The notes beneath the pieces are model-generated. The model was given only the letters and a program-made list of their open reading frames with translations, was not told the origin of the DNA and made no database searches. Shown here piece by piece: positions 37,777 through 49,491 of a stretch of DNA of 64,000 bases. The translations under genes were made by a program, and so were the position numbers. Within the stretch, counting starts at the first letter, position 1. Each line of letters opens with the position of its first letter. Origin of the DNA: Paramarasmius palmivorus (lineage: Eukaryota > Basidiomycota > Agaricomycetes > Agaricales > Marasmiaceae); NCBI GenBank assembly GCA_037176845.1, contig JAYKXP010000033.1, forward strand, positions 186,001 through 250,000, written 5' to 3'.

Positions 37777-38310
37777 GGTGTATGTAGCTTGAGGACTGTG
37801 AAGGGTGTGACAGGGGTCCAGAGACGATTAACATGTAATCGGGGCATTTATTCACAGTAAACACCACTCTTGTACCGTCCAATAACTCGGGCACCGATAT
37901 AGCTCCACATTCAATAGTCTTGATTTCCCAAAGGTCACGACCTCCACAACAGGCAGTGTACGGGTTGCCAAGCCGGGAATTCCACATCAAATTCCTTTAA
38001 CATGACAATTTTGATTAGTGCCGCCAACATAAAGCTAGCTCAATCCCGCCACTCCCACCATCTCTTCTTGCTCAGCTGATGTGCAAATACGAGGGTCGAC
38101 AAAGTGAAACTGTGATCAAGACGGCACTCGGCAAACGAGGTCAGGGGGATTGGACCCGTGTGATTGGCGTGTTTGCTTCGCACCGCTATACCTCTGTTCA
38201 GCAATCATCTACGGCTTCACATACTATTTATGAAGCATCGCAGTGCTCATCTCCGATAACCCCGAGAATAGACCCGGGCGCCCAATCGCGAGGTACCTCG
38301 GCGTGCATCA
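37777..38310 (-). promoter_or_regulatory. module U8: upstream of TM8
   Basis: Carries the U landmarks CAGTAAACACC plus CTTGTACCGTCCAAT (37855-37890), AAAGGTCACGACC (37929), CAATTTTGATTAGTGCC (38007) and GTGAAACTGTGATCAAGACG (38104-38123). All recur upstream of TM10 (46360-46660). Confidence 0.6.
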
Positions 38311-38379
38311 TCTTCGGCGGCAACTGTGTATCTATCAGAAAGAGATCCCAACATGATGAACGAAGGAAAATAGGTTCAC

Positions 38380-39065
38380 ATGTACGGAAAACACCGTTCT
38401 TGCGCTGTCCCATCATTCGGCCAGCATGACGAGCTCCTAATACTACTAGTAATAGTACCCGCAAAGTGAACGACTTCTCACGACCCTCGAAATATTAGTA
38501 TTAGAAGCAGGGTATAATGACTCAAAGTTACGTACAATTCTTTGATTTGCAAAGAACGCGTCTCCGAACCATCACGGGTGTAGGACAGACACACGGGAAG
38601 GACCAATATTTCTGCTCGGTATATATCCATTGAAAGACGTAGTGAAACATCAACTGATGAACCATACGAGGGTTGTATTATCGTACGACACACCCGATAC
38701 GGTCCATCAGTACACATATACGTCGAGCGTATATTTTGGTACTTCCCGTGTGAGAACACATACTTGAATGATTTACTCGACGGAGAGGTGCCAAGAGCTA
38801 CAGAGGGCGTGTAGAAGTACTGGCAGACCTGGAATTCGGAATTAATTTCCCTCGGCATAACAGATTTTGATGAACATGAAGCTGAGATCATCGCAGCCAC
38901 TCTCATCATATCTCAAGTTCGTTCAACTGATTTGTGAGTATTCAAGGGTTCTGGGACGCCGCAGTGTAACTGAGATCAAGATGAATCGGCAAACAGCAAT
39001 GTCGGCAGGCATACTCAACCCATACGATCGACGTGCTTGTTTGAGACTTGAGCGTAGTTGACCGC
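38380..39065 (-). promoter_or_regulatory. orphan U module with no TM gene
   Basis: Matches the sequence upstream of TM9 block by block: 38380-38600 with 41408-41640, 38815-38890 with 41710-41790, and 38935-38998 with 41822-41900. No TM exon lies on its left before U8. It marks a deleted copy or a partial duplication. Confidence 0.6.
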
Positions 39066-39134
39066 TGGACCTTTGCTCAACGACCATTGTCGGTTTGGCA
39101 TACTATGAAGCATCATTGGATACCCCTGCCTACT

Positions 39135-39425
39135 CCTCTAAGGTCGATAGCGAATTTGTTGAAAACGAATCGCTGCATCCCTGGACAAATGTAAAACGTC
39201 AAGCGCGTCAAGTTTCGATGAGCTTCATGTATCTGGTAGCTTTATGAAGACATCCAACGGTAAGAGACCACAACCAGCTCAAAAATTGGAAACTCGACTC
39301 ACCGGATGACGTTCAGTCGACTAACTGGCGATTCCAAGCCTTTCAACCATCGATTTTCTGGCAGTGGGAATACCGAGTCACATGGTTAGCTCAGCGAAAA
39401 CAGCCGTTTTTGACCTCGAGGTTTG
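39135..39425 (+). repeat. repeat A5 (degenerate)
   Basis: Contains the TAGCGAATTTGTTGAAAACG, ACTCGACTCACCGGATGACG and CTTTCAACCATCGATTTTCT parts of A; its right end is eroded. It lies 210 bp 3' of TM9, the usual place. Confidence 0.65.
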
Positions 39426-39635
39426 TTCCAGACCACAAGGATCTCATGATGACGACTGTGCATAACGCACCGGAATTTATCGTCGAGAGGGACTAAATGG
39501 ACGACGTACAGGGCTACATTTGAAGCAGAATGGATCTGTTCTTGTATCTGGTAGTCCATACGATGAACATCTAACTAATGTAGGACTACATCATAGTACA
39601 GGGCTCCAAAAATCAACATTACATCCTCTAGTTAT

Positions 39636-41274
39636 TCACCTTCTCGCTGTCGAGATCAATCCCTGGGCCGTCGATTCCCTGGCATTGGACCCCTGACCGA
39701 AAGCGTCGGCCTCAAACAGGATATCACTGACCCCATTTCTTGTCGTCCAAGCATTGTCATTCGACCATGCTGTACCTCTTGCAACTCGGTGGATGATCAA
39801 AACTGGTACAATGCCCTGTCGATGTTCCTATCCTTGTAAGTACTGTTATATCCAAGTAGAATGTACGACTAACCGCACCAACGCCCCAAATGCCCTCTAA
39901 AACCGATATGCAATCCCAACCCCGTGCTAATGCCACGGACATCACAGCACATAAGACACTGAACGGCAGCGCAGCCTCCACCAGAATCACCACAATGCCC
40001 ATGTAGTTGCTCTGCAACTTTGTAAAAGACCCACTGATTCTGAGTATCGCCCTCTGAGCGGCGATGATCCTGAATGAGATGAGCGAAGTCATCATCATCA
40101 GAAACACCGCTGTAGTTGGAAACCAGAGGTTCGAAAATATGGTTCCAGAAGAGAGTGAGCCTTTGCACTGAGTTACAGTCGTGATTCCTAGTGCTATTCA
40201 TGATCCTAGATTTAGATTGGATAAGAGAACAAGGAGTAGAGAATACCAGTTGCTGCAAGGAACAGAAGAATAGGAAGAACAATAATACGGATGTTGTGTC
40301 CCCAGATGACATAGCATCTGTACATCTAAGCGCATTATCCTGATCAGTGTCACCATAATTGGAGTGTTGTGAGACACAGAAATACCCACCAAAAGCAGAC
40401 CATCAAAATATCCCATCAAAAGTACTGCCGTTACCCCAATAGGATCGCGCAAAGTGTCCTCGATGGCAGTCGTCTCGCCAGGTTTTTCGGCCAACACACC
40501 TTCAGCAGAACAATAGTCCGTGTAGGGGCATTGGAATGATCTGTGGATAATCCAATAACTGCCATTGGAATGAATGGCCGGGGCTTCCTTTGCCTGGACT
40601 CATTCCAATGTGCTTCCCGTACCTTTTTCGTAATGAACCTTTATTAAAATGGAATTAAGCCGGATTGAACAAGCGACACAGAGGATCATTACAAATAATA
40701 ATAAGAAAAACCATAATATAACTACTACACCATCAGACTGTGCACGGTTCCGCCCCATATTGAGGAAAGTGCGAAGCGAAGCGGAGCACTTCTCCTTAGG
40801 TTAGGGGTTAGGTGTTAGAAGGGGGGCGCGGGGGGGTGAAACCCCCCGCAAACGTTCAATTCGCTAAGCTTTATTTTACTTATTTAAATTTGCACGAGCT
40901 CATTGGAATGAGTCCAGGCAAAGGAAGCCCCGGCCATTCATTCCAATGGCAAGTATTGGATTATCCATGCGTCATTCCAATGACCCTACATGGATTCCTC
41001 AGCAGAAACTATCCAACCCATGGACGCCAATGTTTGCAAGGCCAGAATAAACGCAATAAACGCAATAAAGGATAGGTTGCGTTTCCGACTTCGGGTTGTA
41101 TCGTGTATGAGGATTACGATGGTGTGAACTGCGAGACACACCTCCAGTGCTATAAATCTAGGTTTAATTTCCTACGTTAATTAATTAGGATTAACTGAAC
41201 GTACTAAATAAGAATGCCACACAGATGGCGGATGTAAAGCGATATTTCAGGGCCGTAAGAGCATCGTCGGCCAT
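39636..41274 (-). pseudogene. TM9: RCYxIW-family gene split by a MITE in exon 2
   Basis: Exon 1 is 41274-41205. Exon 2 starts at 41149 and is broken by the element at 40511-40998 with a 9-bp duplication, resuming to 40390. Exons 3-5 are 40325-40247, 40193-39874 and 39815-39636. Without the insert and one duplication, exon 2 is 263 nt, exactly the length in TM2, TM3, TM8 and TM10, so nothing else was lost there. Exon 3 reads MYRCYVIWGHN. In exon 5 a small indel before the tail shifts the frame and ends it early at 39636. The gene is probably inactive unless the insert is removed at RNA level. Confidence 0.85.
40502..41007. mobile_element. 488-bp MULE-like MITE with 9-bp target duplication
   Basis: The element spans 40511-40998, flanked by direct repeats TCAGCAGAA (40502-40510 and 40999-41007). 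About 100 bp at each end are inverted repeats of each other, sharing TGTAGGG...CATTGGAATGA and GAATGGCCGGGGCTTCCTTT. The centre has no coding capacity and holds a GC-rich GGGGGGCGCGGGGGGGTG tract near 40822. A 9-bp duplication and long inverted repeats suggest a Mutator-type non-autonomous element; family assignment is inference. Confidence 0.85.
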
Positions 41275-42000
41275 GGTGTAGGTAGCTTGAGCAGTATGAC
41301 TGAAGTGTGGAACGATTCACACGTAATTGAGCCTAGGTATATAGGTATTACACAGATCAAGTCAGCATGATGAACCCACAGAAGGGATGCACACCTTACT
41401 ACGCTCACATGTACAGTAAACACCGCCGTGGTAACGTTCAACCACTCGGCCAACACGAAGAGAACTCCACTTGGTTTCCGCAGTATCATTCTTTTTAATA
41501 TCCCAACAGCCACGACCCTTAAGATAGTATTAGAAGCACGGTAAAATCATTCACGGGGTTACACGTACACTTGTTCAATGGTTAAAGAATGAGTTTTCGA
41601 GCCATCGCGGGTGTAGGACAGAACACGTCTTGAATAATCCAAAGCGCTTCCTTGACGGAGAAGGTGCCCAAAGCTCCTAAGAATCATCCTGTACACACGA
41701 GGAACGTGTACGAGTACTGGCAGACCTACAAATTCGGAATCAATTTCCCTCAACATAACAGATGTTGATGAACATGAAGCTGAGATCACCGCAGCCATTC
41801 TCATCATATCTTTTCGTTAAACTGATTCGCGAGTATCCAAACTTCAAAGGTTCTGGGATGCCGCAGTGAAACTGAGATCAAGATGATTCGGCAAACAGCA
41901 AGGCCGGCATGCATAGTAGTTGACCGCCAGACCTCTGCCCAACGATCATCTTCGGCTTGACATAAGTACTATGTATGAAGCATCACAGGATATCCCTGCC
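41275..42000 (-). promoter_or_regulatory. module U9: upstream of TM9
   Basis: Shares CATGTACAGTAAACACCG (41408), CACGACCCTT (41512), CGGAATCAATTTCCCTC (41733-41749) and GTGAAACTGAGATCAAGATG (41867-41886) with other U modules. It is the best match of the orphan module at 38.4-39.1 kb. Confidence 0.6.
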
Positions 42001-42160
42001 TCTTCTAAAACGAGCGTGGCTCATTTCCGATAACCCCGAAAATAGGCGCCCGATTGCAAGCTCCCCCCACCTTCCAAAGATGTACATTCCCAACCTCAGA
42101 CTTTCAAACAAGAGGCGGTGCAAGGAGAATGAACGTTAAAGAACAGATGCCGATGGCTTC

Positions 42161-42214
<54 letters not shown>

Positions 42215-43350
42215 TCCTTAAGTAATCAACATTTTTGCCCGGTACGATGTATGACGGTCACCAGAGACAGGAAGCCGTAGGGAAGTAAGTACCAAGAAGC
42301 TCGCTTCAGGAGGTAAATGTGTAGATAATGAGCATGGCTTCACGACAGCAGAGAGACAATCAATACCAAATTCATCATTGAATCGAGGTACATCCATCCG
42401 AAACGTCATGCGTAAGCTTGTCGACTCTCTGACCGGCAGTTGATAGATGATACGAAAGCTGTTGAGGGATCAGCGAAAGACATAGAAAGGGCAAGAGAAT
42501 GACATTCTAACCTGACCATGGACCTTGACGAACAGCGCTGGTACAGACTTGTCATAAGTATTGTTCTCTGTTACCTGAAAGACATCCTATGCCGGTAAAG
42601 TAACTTTACCCAACTGGTCTTTTTTCCGTCAATCACAATGTCCCTCGTCGACATGGCACCCGGAACGAGAACGAGCATCCTTACGTGAAGAGAGTGGTGA
42701 ATGTCTGCGAGAGTTGGGGCTGTTGTACGGGAGTGAAAGAAATTAAGACCGGTGTATAGAGGGTAGCGGGTATTGGAGTGTCGCAAGATGAGACACGTTC
42801 CCCTTGGGTAAGTAGAAATTAGGCCATGAGAAAGTAGACCAGCGATGGGAGGTGCATTGTCTTCGGTGTATCTCTCGCTACTGAGAAGCTTCGGATTGTG
42901 CGTGGTGGAAGTTACTCGAGGAGAAGGCGACGAACGTGCTGTTCGTAGGTGATTGAGGTACGTGGTCTCGATGTTGATGCATTTCTCCCCCTAGTACTCG
43001 GTGACGTAGGCATCGCTCGAAAGATCCCGTCTCAGCAAGTTCGCGGCGAGACGATCATTCACGACCACGTAACGAGCTCTTCATTGATACCGGGTATACC
43101 TCTGGTTAGGGAACACAAAGACCGATAGTCCCCCAAACGAGCGATAGCAAGCCTATGCTCGGCATGAGCAGGTGGTTTGGGGTAGGGGAAGAAGGGGAAA
43201 TAGTGAAGAGGAAACGATGTTTAGGATGTCGCATGTTCGAGCATTCCGCAGGGCGAAGAGAGAGCATCGATAAACATGATGAAGGCGGGGAGGATCCGTG
43301 GGGAGAGATGAAGAGGAGGTTGGATAGTGTTGGAGTCAGGGCAGTGGCTG
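42000..43350 (-). repeat. repeat B4 with (GA)n microsatellite
   Basis: 42015-42080 (TTCCGATAACCCCGAAAATA) matches 46765-46820. 42640-42790 (CCCGGAACGAGAACGAG) matches 47375-47500. 43150-43300 matches 47870-48030. It includes a perfect GA tract of about 48 bp at 42163-42210. It joins repeat A6 on its right. No intact reading frame. Confidence 0.65.
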
Positions 43351-43354
43351 TTTG

Positions 43355-44725
43355 CCGCGATAGACCGCGTGTAAAACTACAGAGAAGCTCAACAAAGTCG
43401 ATTGCAGGTAGGGATGGGCACCGTACCCGTATGTACGGTGGTAACGGTACCGGTCGTACTGCTCCGTACCCGTGTCCGAGAGCCACTTGAGTTGCTCGCC
43501 ATACGGTACGTGACGGATACGGCTCAGAACCATACGGAAGGTCCGTACACCGTGAGTACGGCCGTACCTGGCCGTACGTACGGCGCTCAATAAGCGCCAT
43601 CTAGCGCCCAAATACTATCTCCCCATAATCGTTCCTAAAAAGGCATCAACAGTGACAGATAATGATCAAACCTAAAATTTGCAACTGTACAGTTGGTCGG
43701 TAACTCCCGGCAGCGCACCTCCTTCGAATTGATGATGGTTGATGGTAAATGTTCGAACAGCTGCCTCACTGCAGGTCTACTAATGGTCTAGCGTGGCATC
43801 AGATGAAGGTTCATTACTGTTCATTAATGATGGATTAGTTGAAGGGAGAGGCTCGGAGATACTGAGGAATAGGTGTGATTTTGTCTTGTCGTTTTTAGCG
43901 CCGAGCCCTAGTACTCACTCTAGTCCAGTTATTGCATGTTCATTGTGAAAAACTCCTGTACTAGGTACCCCCTTACAGTAAGTACATTAAAATGAATACC
44001 AGCCGGGATTTCTGACCCCTTCTATTACTACTGATGTAGATCTCATCATCCTGTACTAACCAATACCAATAGCAGGTTGATAGTACGAGACTTTCCTAGT
44101 TCATTGATGCGGAGAAGGTGGTCTATTTGAGAGACATTTTTGAAGTCTTAAAATCTATTGTCACAGGCAATATTCTCCCACTGTACGCCGTATGTACGAC
44201 CGTAACACCGTACATACGGCCGTATCCGTGTCCGAGGTGCCTCTCAAAACACCTTTGTACGGTACGGATACGGCTTTCCGTATGCCGTGGACGGTCGTAC
44301 TTTATACGGCCGTACCCGTATGCTGTACGGTGCCCACCCCTAATTGCAGGTTTGAAAAGGAACCATTTCATACTCTGAGACATAGCAAACGTCGATTTTC
44401 CATGATCTTGGCCCATGTGGTAGCTTCCTGAAGATATCAAAAGGTAAGAGACCCCAGCTAAAAGAAATCGCAAACTCGACTCACCGGATGAAGTTCAGTC
44501 AACTATCTGGCTATTCCAAGCCTTTCAACCATCCGTTTCCCCCGAGGTTTTTCTTGTTCCGACTTTGAGGAGAAGGAATATAGATGAAACGTTGTCTGAG
44601 GAATATCGCGTCGAGAAACGTCTATGTCGCGGTCGTCCCTGGTGAAGAGACCAGTTTTATTTGTTCCAGCCAAACAAGTCACCGAGCGGGTGTAACTGCC
44701 GGTTTGCCGACGGCGCTTGAACCCA
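43355..44725 (+). repeat. repeat A6, interrupted by a hAT-like element
   Basis: Left part 43355-43408, right part 44343-44725. The two halves join exactly into an A copy when the element and one 8-bp duplication are removed. The right half shows ACTCGACTCACCGGATGAAG and GGTTTGCCGACGGCGCTTGA. It lies about 320 bp 3' of TM10. Confidence 0.8.
43401..44350. mobile_element. 934-bp non-autonomous hAT-like element with 8-bp target duplication
   Basis: The element spans 43409-44342, flanked by ATTGCAGG on both sides (43401-43408, 44343-44350). The terminal inverted repeats are TAGGG(A/G)TGGGCACCGTAC. The subterminal 200 bp at each end are dense in CGTAC/GTACGG words in both orientations, as expected of transposase-binding clusters. 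No transposase frame is present. The 8-bp duplication and TAGGG-type ends are typical of hAT. Confidence 0.88.
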
Positions 44726-45041
44726 AACGCCCATCATCGACGCCCGGATTTCGGACAAATTTGCCAATCCTTTGTCGACGCCATGGGTCAGAATGATACA
44801 AGACTACTAGGCAGTGGCATCTCCACCAAGATAACCCTTACCTAGATAGAATGAGACTGTGGAATGAGATGTTCGCAGTTCGATAGGGAGGACGCCGCAC
44901 TATCCGTGGGGTTGTAGTCACAATGAAGTACGTTATCGTCGAAAGGCCCAAATTGAATGCATGGCGAGCTTTGAAGTAGGGTGAATCCATACGTGTAGCT
45001 GATAATGCATACGAATCGAACACATCATAGTATTCTACAAA

Positions 45042-46216
45042 TCAACATTGCTTCGACATCCGCCGGTCATTCTCGCTGTCGAGATCTAACCCTGGTCGTA
45101 AATCCCCTGGTGCCGGATCCCTGACCGAAAACGTCTGCATCTCAAACCTGATATCACTGACCATGTTCCCTGTCGTCCAATTATTGTCATTCGACCATGC
45201 TGTACCTTTTGCAACTCGGTGTATAATCAGAATTGGTACGATGCCCTATCAACATCTCCCTGTTAGTACTGCCATTGTCATTGAACATGAAGAATATGAC
45301 GAACTGCACAAGTTCCCCAAATTCCCAGCAAAATTAGCAGACAATCCCAACCCTTGACCATTGCCACCGACATTATGATACATAAGACACTGAAAGGCAA
45401 TGCAGCTTCCACCAAAATTGCAACAGTACCGATGTAGTTGCTCTGCAATTCTGTGATAGATCCGCCGATTTTGAGTAGCGCCCTCCGCGCAGAAATTATC
45501 CGGAATGAGATGAGCGTAGTCATCAGAAGAAGAAAGGCTGCCACGGTTGGAAGCCAGACGTGCAGGACAATGCTTGAAGTAAACGAGAATGTGGTTCTGC
45601 TCTGGATTATGGTTGTAATTCCAAGTGCTAATCGTGATCCCATATTTAACTCATTGAATACGAGGTTGAAGGCGTGACAATTACCAGTTACTGCAAGAAA
45701 CATGAGAATTGGAAGGATGATAATACGGATGTTCTGTCCCCAAATGATATAACATCTATACATCTAAGTACGACATGTTAATCAGTGTCACCGTGGATTG
45801 GAGTGAGATACGAAAACACCCACCAAAAGCAAACCATCGAACCATTCCGTCAGAAGTATCGATAATACCCCAGCAGCATTGCGCCAAGTGTCCTCGGTCG
45901 CAGTCGTCTCACCGGGTTTTTCGACCAACATTTCTTCCGTAGAGGCTATCCAAGTCATGGCCGCCGACGATTGCAAGGCCAAAATGAGGGCGATGAACAC
46001 AATAAAGAAGAGGTTGCGTTTCCGACTTCGGGTTACATCGCGTATGAGGATTACGATGGTGTGAATTGCGAGACACACCTCCAGTGCTAAATATAGGTCC
46101 AATGTTCTGTATTATTCAATTAGAATCATTATCGAATTGGACGCACCGAAGAAGAATGCGATACAAATGTCGGATGTGAAACGATATCTGGGGTCCGTAA
46201 GCGCAATGGCGTCCAT
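45042..46216 (-). CDS. TM10: seven-TM-like membrane protein, RCYxIW family
   Basis: Exons 46216-46147, 46086-45824, 45763-45685, 45627-45305 and 45245-45042 give 312 aa, open. Clade I: MDAIALTDPRYRF, exon 2 ALEVCLAIHTIVILI and RSRKRN, exon 3 MYRCYIIWGQN, exon 4 LISFRIISARRA and VEAALPFS, exon 5 GIVPILIIHRVAKGTAW, tail ending SKQC. It is followed 3' by the hAT-bearing A6 and preceded by U10 and B5, a complete unit. Confidence 0.87.
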
Positions 46217-46780
46217 GGTGTATATAACTTGAGCCCTATGATGGAAGCGACTGGAGTGCAGAAACGATCAACATGTAATTAAGCCCATGTATATAGATCA
46301 GACAAAGATCAAGTTAGCTGAACCGAGGGAACGGAGACTCACCTTACCGCTAGGCACTCATGTACAGTAAACACCGTTCTTGTACCGTCCAATCACTCGG
46401 CCAGAGCCAATAGGGCTCCACATAGTACCCGCAATATTGAGAGACTAGCGTCATCCAACAATCTTGATTTCCCAAAGGTCACGACCTTCGCACGAGGGGA
46501 GTGTAGTTGCCAATCCGGAGATTCCGTATCAAGTTCCTTAATCATGACAGATTTTGATTAGTGCCACCAACATTACTCCCATCATCTCTTCCTGCTCAGC
46601 TGATTTGCAAATATACGAGGAACCACACAGTGAAACTATGATCAAGATAGCACTCGACAAAGGAGGTCAGGGGATGTTGGCTTTGCACCGCTATACTTAG
46701 ACTCAGAGATCTTTTTGCATCACTGAAGCATTACAGGATAGCCTTCTCTAAAGCGAGCGCGGGTCATCTCCGATAACCCC
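46217..46780 (-). promoter_or_regulatory. module U10: upstream of TM10
   Basis: Shares ATGTACAGTAAACACCGTTC (46360-46379), CACGACCTTCG (46480), GACAGATTTTGATTAGTGCC (46546-46565) and GTGAAACTATGATCAAGATA (46630-46649) with U8, U9 and the orphan module. Confidence 0.6.
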
Positions 46781-48720
46781 GAAAATAGGCGCCCAATCCC
46801 AAGCCACCCCCGCCTTCCACAGACGTACATTCCGAACCTCGGACATTCAAACAAGAGGCGGTATAGGGAGCATGAACATTAAAGAACATATCCCGATGGC
46901 TCCGAGGAGCAGAGAGACATCTGCTCTCGAGTAATCGACGTTTTTGCCTGGTATGAGTTATGACGGTCGCCATAGACTGGAAGCCGTAGGAAAGCAACAA
47001 GGAGGGAGGTGCTTCAGGAGGTGAATGTGTAGATGATGAGCATAGTTTCGCAGGAGCGGAGAGACAATCAAATACAAAATTGATCATTGAATTGAGGTAC
47101 ATCTGAAACGTCATGCGTTTGTCGACTGGCTCTCTGAACGGCAGTTGATACATGATACGGAAGCTGTTGAGGCGTTAGCGAGAGATTTGGAAAGAGCAGG
47201 AGAATGAGATCCTAACCTCTTCCGACTGTTCCCAAAGATCTTGACGAATAGCGCTGGCACAGACTTGTTATAAGTATTGTTCTCCGTTCCCTGAAGGAAC
47301 TCCTGCGTAGGTACAGCGAGTCTGCCCAACTGTTGTCTCGCGTTTGCCGATCACCATTTCCTTCATAGACAAGGCGCCCGGAACGAGAACGAGGATCCAT
47401 ACATGAAGGGAATGGCGCTGGGGCTGTTGTACGGGAGTGGAGAAAGTATAAGATCGGTGTATGAAATGTGGCGGGCGTCGGGGTGTTGCAAAATGACAGA
47501 CACTACACCATAAGCGACGTTCCCTTGGGCGGGGAGTGGTTTGGAGAATTTAGCCCATGATAGTGGGGGTGTGCATCGTCTTTGGTGAATCTCTCCCTGC
47601 CGAGGAGCTTCGTATCCTGCATGACGAAAGTTTCTTGAGGAGAAGGCAATGAACATGCTGCTCGTACAGAGCGATTGGGGTACGTGGTGGTCTCGAGGCT
47701 GATACCTGTATCATGAGGTCAGCTCGAAATATCCCGTCTCAGCAAGTTCGCGAAGTAGCCCTTCACGACCTCGTAATGATGTCTTTGTTAATATGACGAA
47801 TGAGAGGTTCCTGGGTATACCCTCTGATCAGCGGGGAAGGAAGAATACAAAGATTGATGGTGCCATGAATGAGCGATAGTGAGCCTATGCTCAGCATGAG
47901 AAGGTAGTTTGGGTAAAGGTGCGGAGGAAGGGGAAATGTAAGAGAGGAAACGAGGTAGGCGTGCATGTTCAAAATGTCGCATGCTTGAGCACTCCGCGGG
48001 TGAAGGGAGAGCTTCAACGAATGCAACGAGGAAGATGAGGTGTCAGCCTCTTGGACGAAGCCGAAGAGGACCCATGCGAATAGATTGTGAGGAAGTAGGG
48101 GAATTGAGCGGGGAAGGGTGGATAATATAGGGGATACAGATACGAAGGCACGATGAGGGGCGCTTCAAGTAGCTCCAGGCGAGCACTGACAATGATAGGA
48201 TGGTGCACCTTTGAGAAGGTTGGGAGAGGTGATGTACATGCTCGCCATGTTCGTCGGTGTTAATGGAGTTCTGCGTGTTGGGGACAATGTCGACGGAAAG
48301 GTGTGGCATGTGACTGGCTCGTGTCTGTGGTATTCCTCTGGGCGAGCATCGAGAGGAATAAAGATAGACCAGGTATGTGCAACGAGATCCTCATGTCCTG
48401 GAGGACTCCAAAGGGTAGAGAGTATGAAGTGGTAACAGAAGTCGGAAAGGCACTTTGGTAGTGCGGTACCATTTGGTGGGCATTCCCGGTTCGAGATGAT
48501 GTACGGAGATGTACGGAGAAGTCTGTGAGCGTGACTGAAGGGTTGAGCTGGAGTGTTTAATTGCGGAAGAGCAGGTATGAAGGGAGTGAACGGGATAATG
48601 AGTCCGGTAATGGATTGTAGGCGGAAGATCGCTTCTCGCAAGCTGCTTGCTCCAGGTGATGGTACCAAGCCTTGTTGGCCTGTATATGTCAAAGATTTCT
48701 GGGATTATTAAGGTCGGGCG
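46780..48720 (-). repeat. repeat B5
   Basis: Most continuous B copy; matches B4 and B3 throughout and B1 in inverse. Minus-strand open frames of 87-175 aa cover much of it (for example 48165-48692) but shift phase repeatedly. It looks like a decayed multi-exon gene carried along with the unit. No domain recognised. Confidence 0.6.
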
Positions 48721-48732
48721 GATAGCTGTTTG

Positions 48733-49168
48733 TCGTGGCAGACCATGCAATGACACCTGCAGAAAAGCTCAGCAAAGTCGATTCCAGGATTTTGGAAAAC
48801 GAACCCTTTCATCCTCTAAAAGGCAGCTAACACCAAATTTCCATATTATTCCTGCACCTTGTGAATTCCTGCCAACATTTCGAGGTAACATACCACAACT
48901 AGCTCAAAAATCGCAAACTTGACTCGCCGGATGACGCTCAATCAGCTACCTAGCCATTCCAAGCCTTTCAACCGTCCGTTTACTCTAGGATTTTCCTTGT
49001 GTTGACTTTGAAGAGAAGCGATGGAGGTAGAACATTTTCCAGAGAAATATCGCGTCGAGGAACGTCTATGTCGCGGTAGTCGTCATTGGTGAAGGGACCA
49101 GCTTTGTTTGTTCCAACCAAACACTCACTCGGGGGTATAACTGCCGGTTTGCCGGAGGCGCTTGAACC
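48733..49168 (+). repeat. repeat A7
   Basis: Full A copy ending GGTTTGCCGGAGGCGCTTGA. It is the last element of the unit series; a unique gene (cyclic phosphodiesterase) follows, so this marks the right end of the duplicated block. Confidence 0.78.
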
Positions 49169-49491
49169 CAAACGCCCATCATCGTTCTCCTCGCCACGAA
49201 ATGGGTTTATTCTTCCAGACTACAGTTCTTCGAAAGCGCCAGGCTCGGCTTTCTCGCTCAACTTTGTCCTGAATTCAATGTGCCAAGTTGACCGCTGACG
49301 CCCTATCTATTGAAATCCAACCAGCTGATATATCGAAGGCACTGCAAAATTGCTATGCAAGCGTCCATCGGAAAACTAGTTCTCGGTAGCCAACGTCCAT
49401 GATTGAAATGATTAACTTCCTATAAAAACCTTCAAATGCCTTCCGCCTAGTCAACGATCCAAGTCACCTAACACCCATCTAAATCTTGATC

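Noticed and set aside
42163..42210. Perfect (GA)n tract considered as a centromere- or CRISPR-like repeat
   Set aside because: It is a simple dinucleotide microsatellite inside repeat B4, and the organism is a fungus.
43106..43611. A 164-aa minus-strand frame and overlapping Tyr/Arg-rich frames
   Set aside because: They run across repeat B4, A6 and the CGTAC-rich end of the hAT-like element; composition is set by the repeats.
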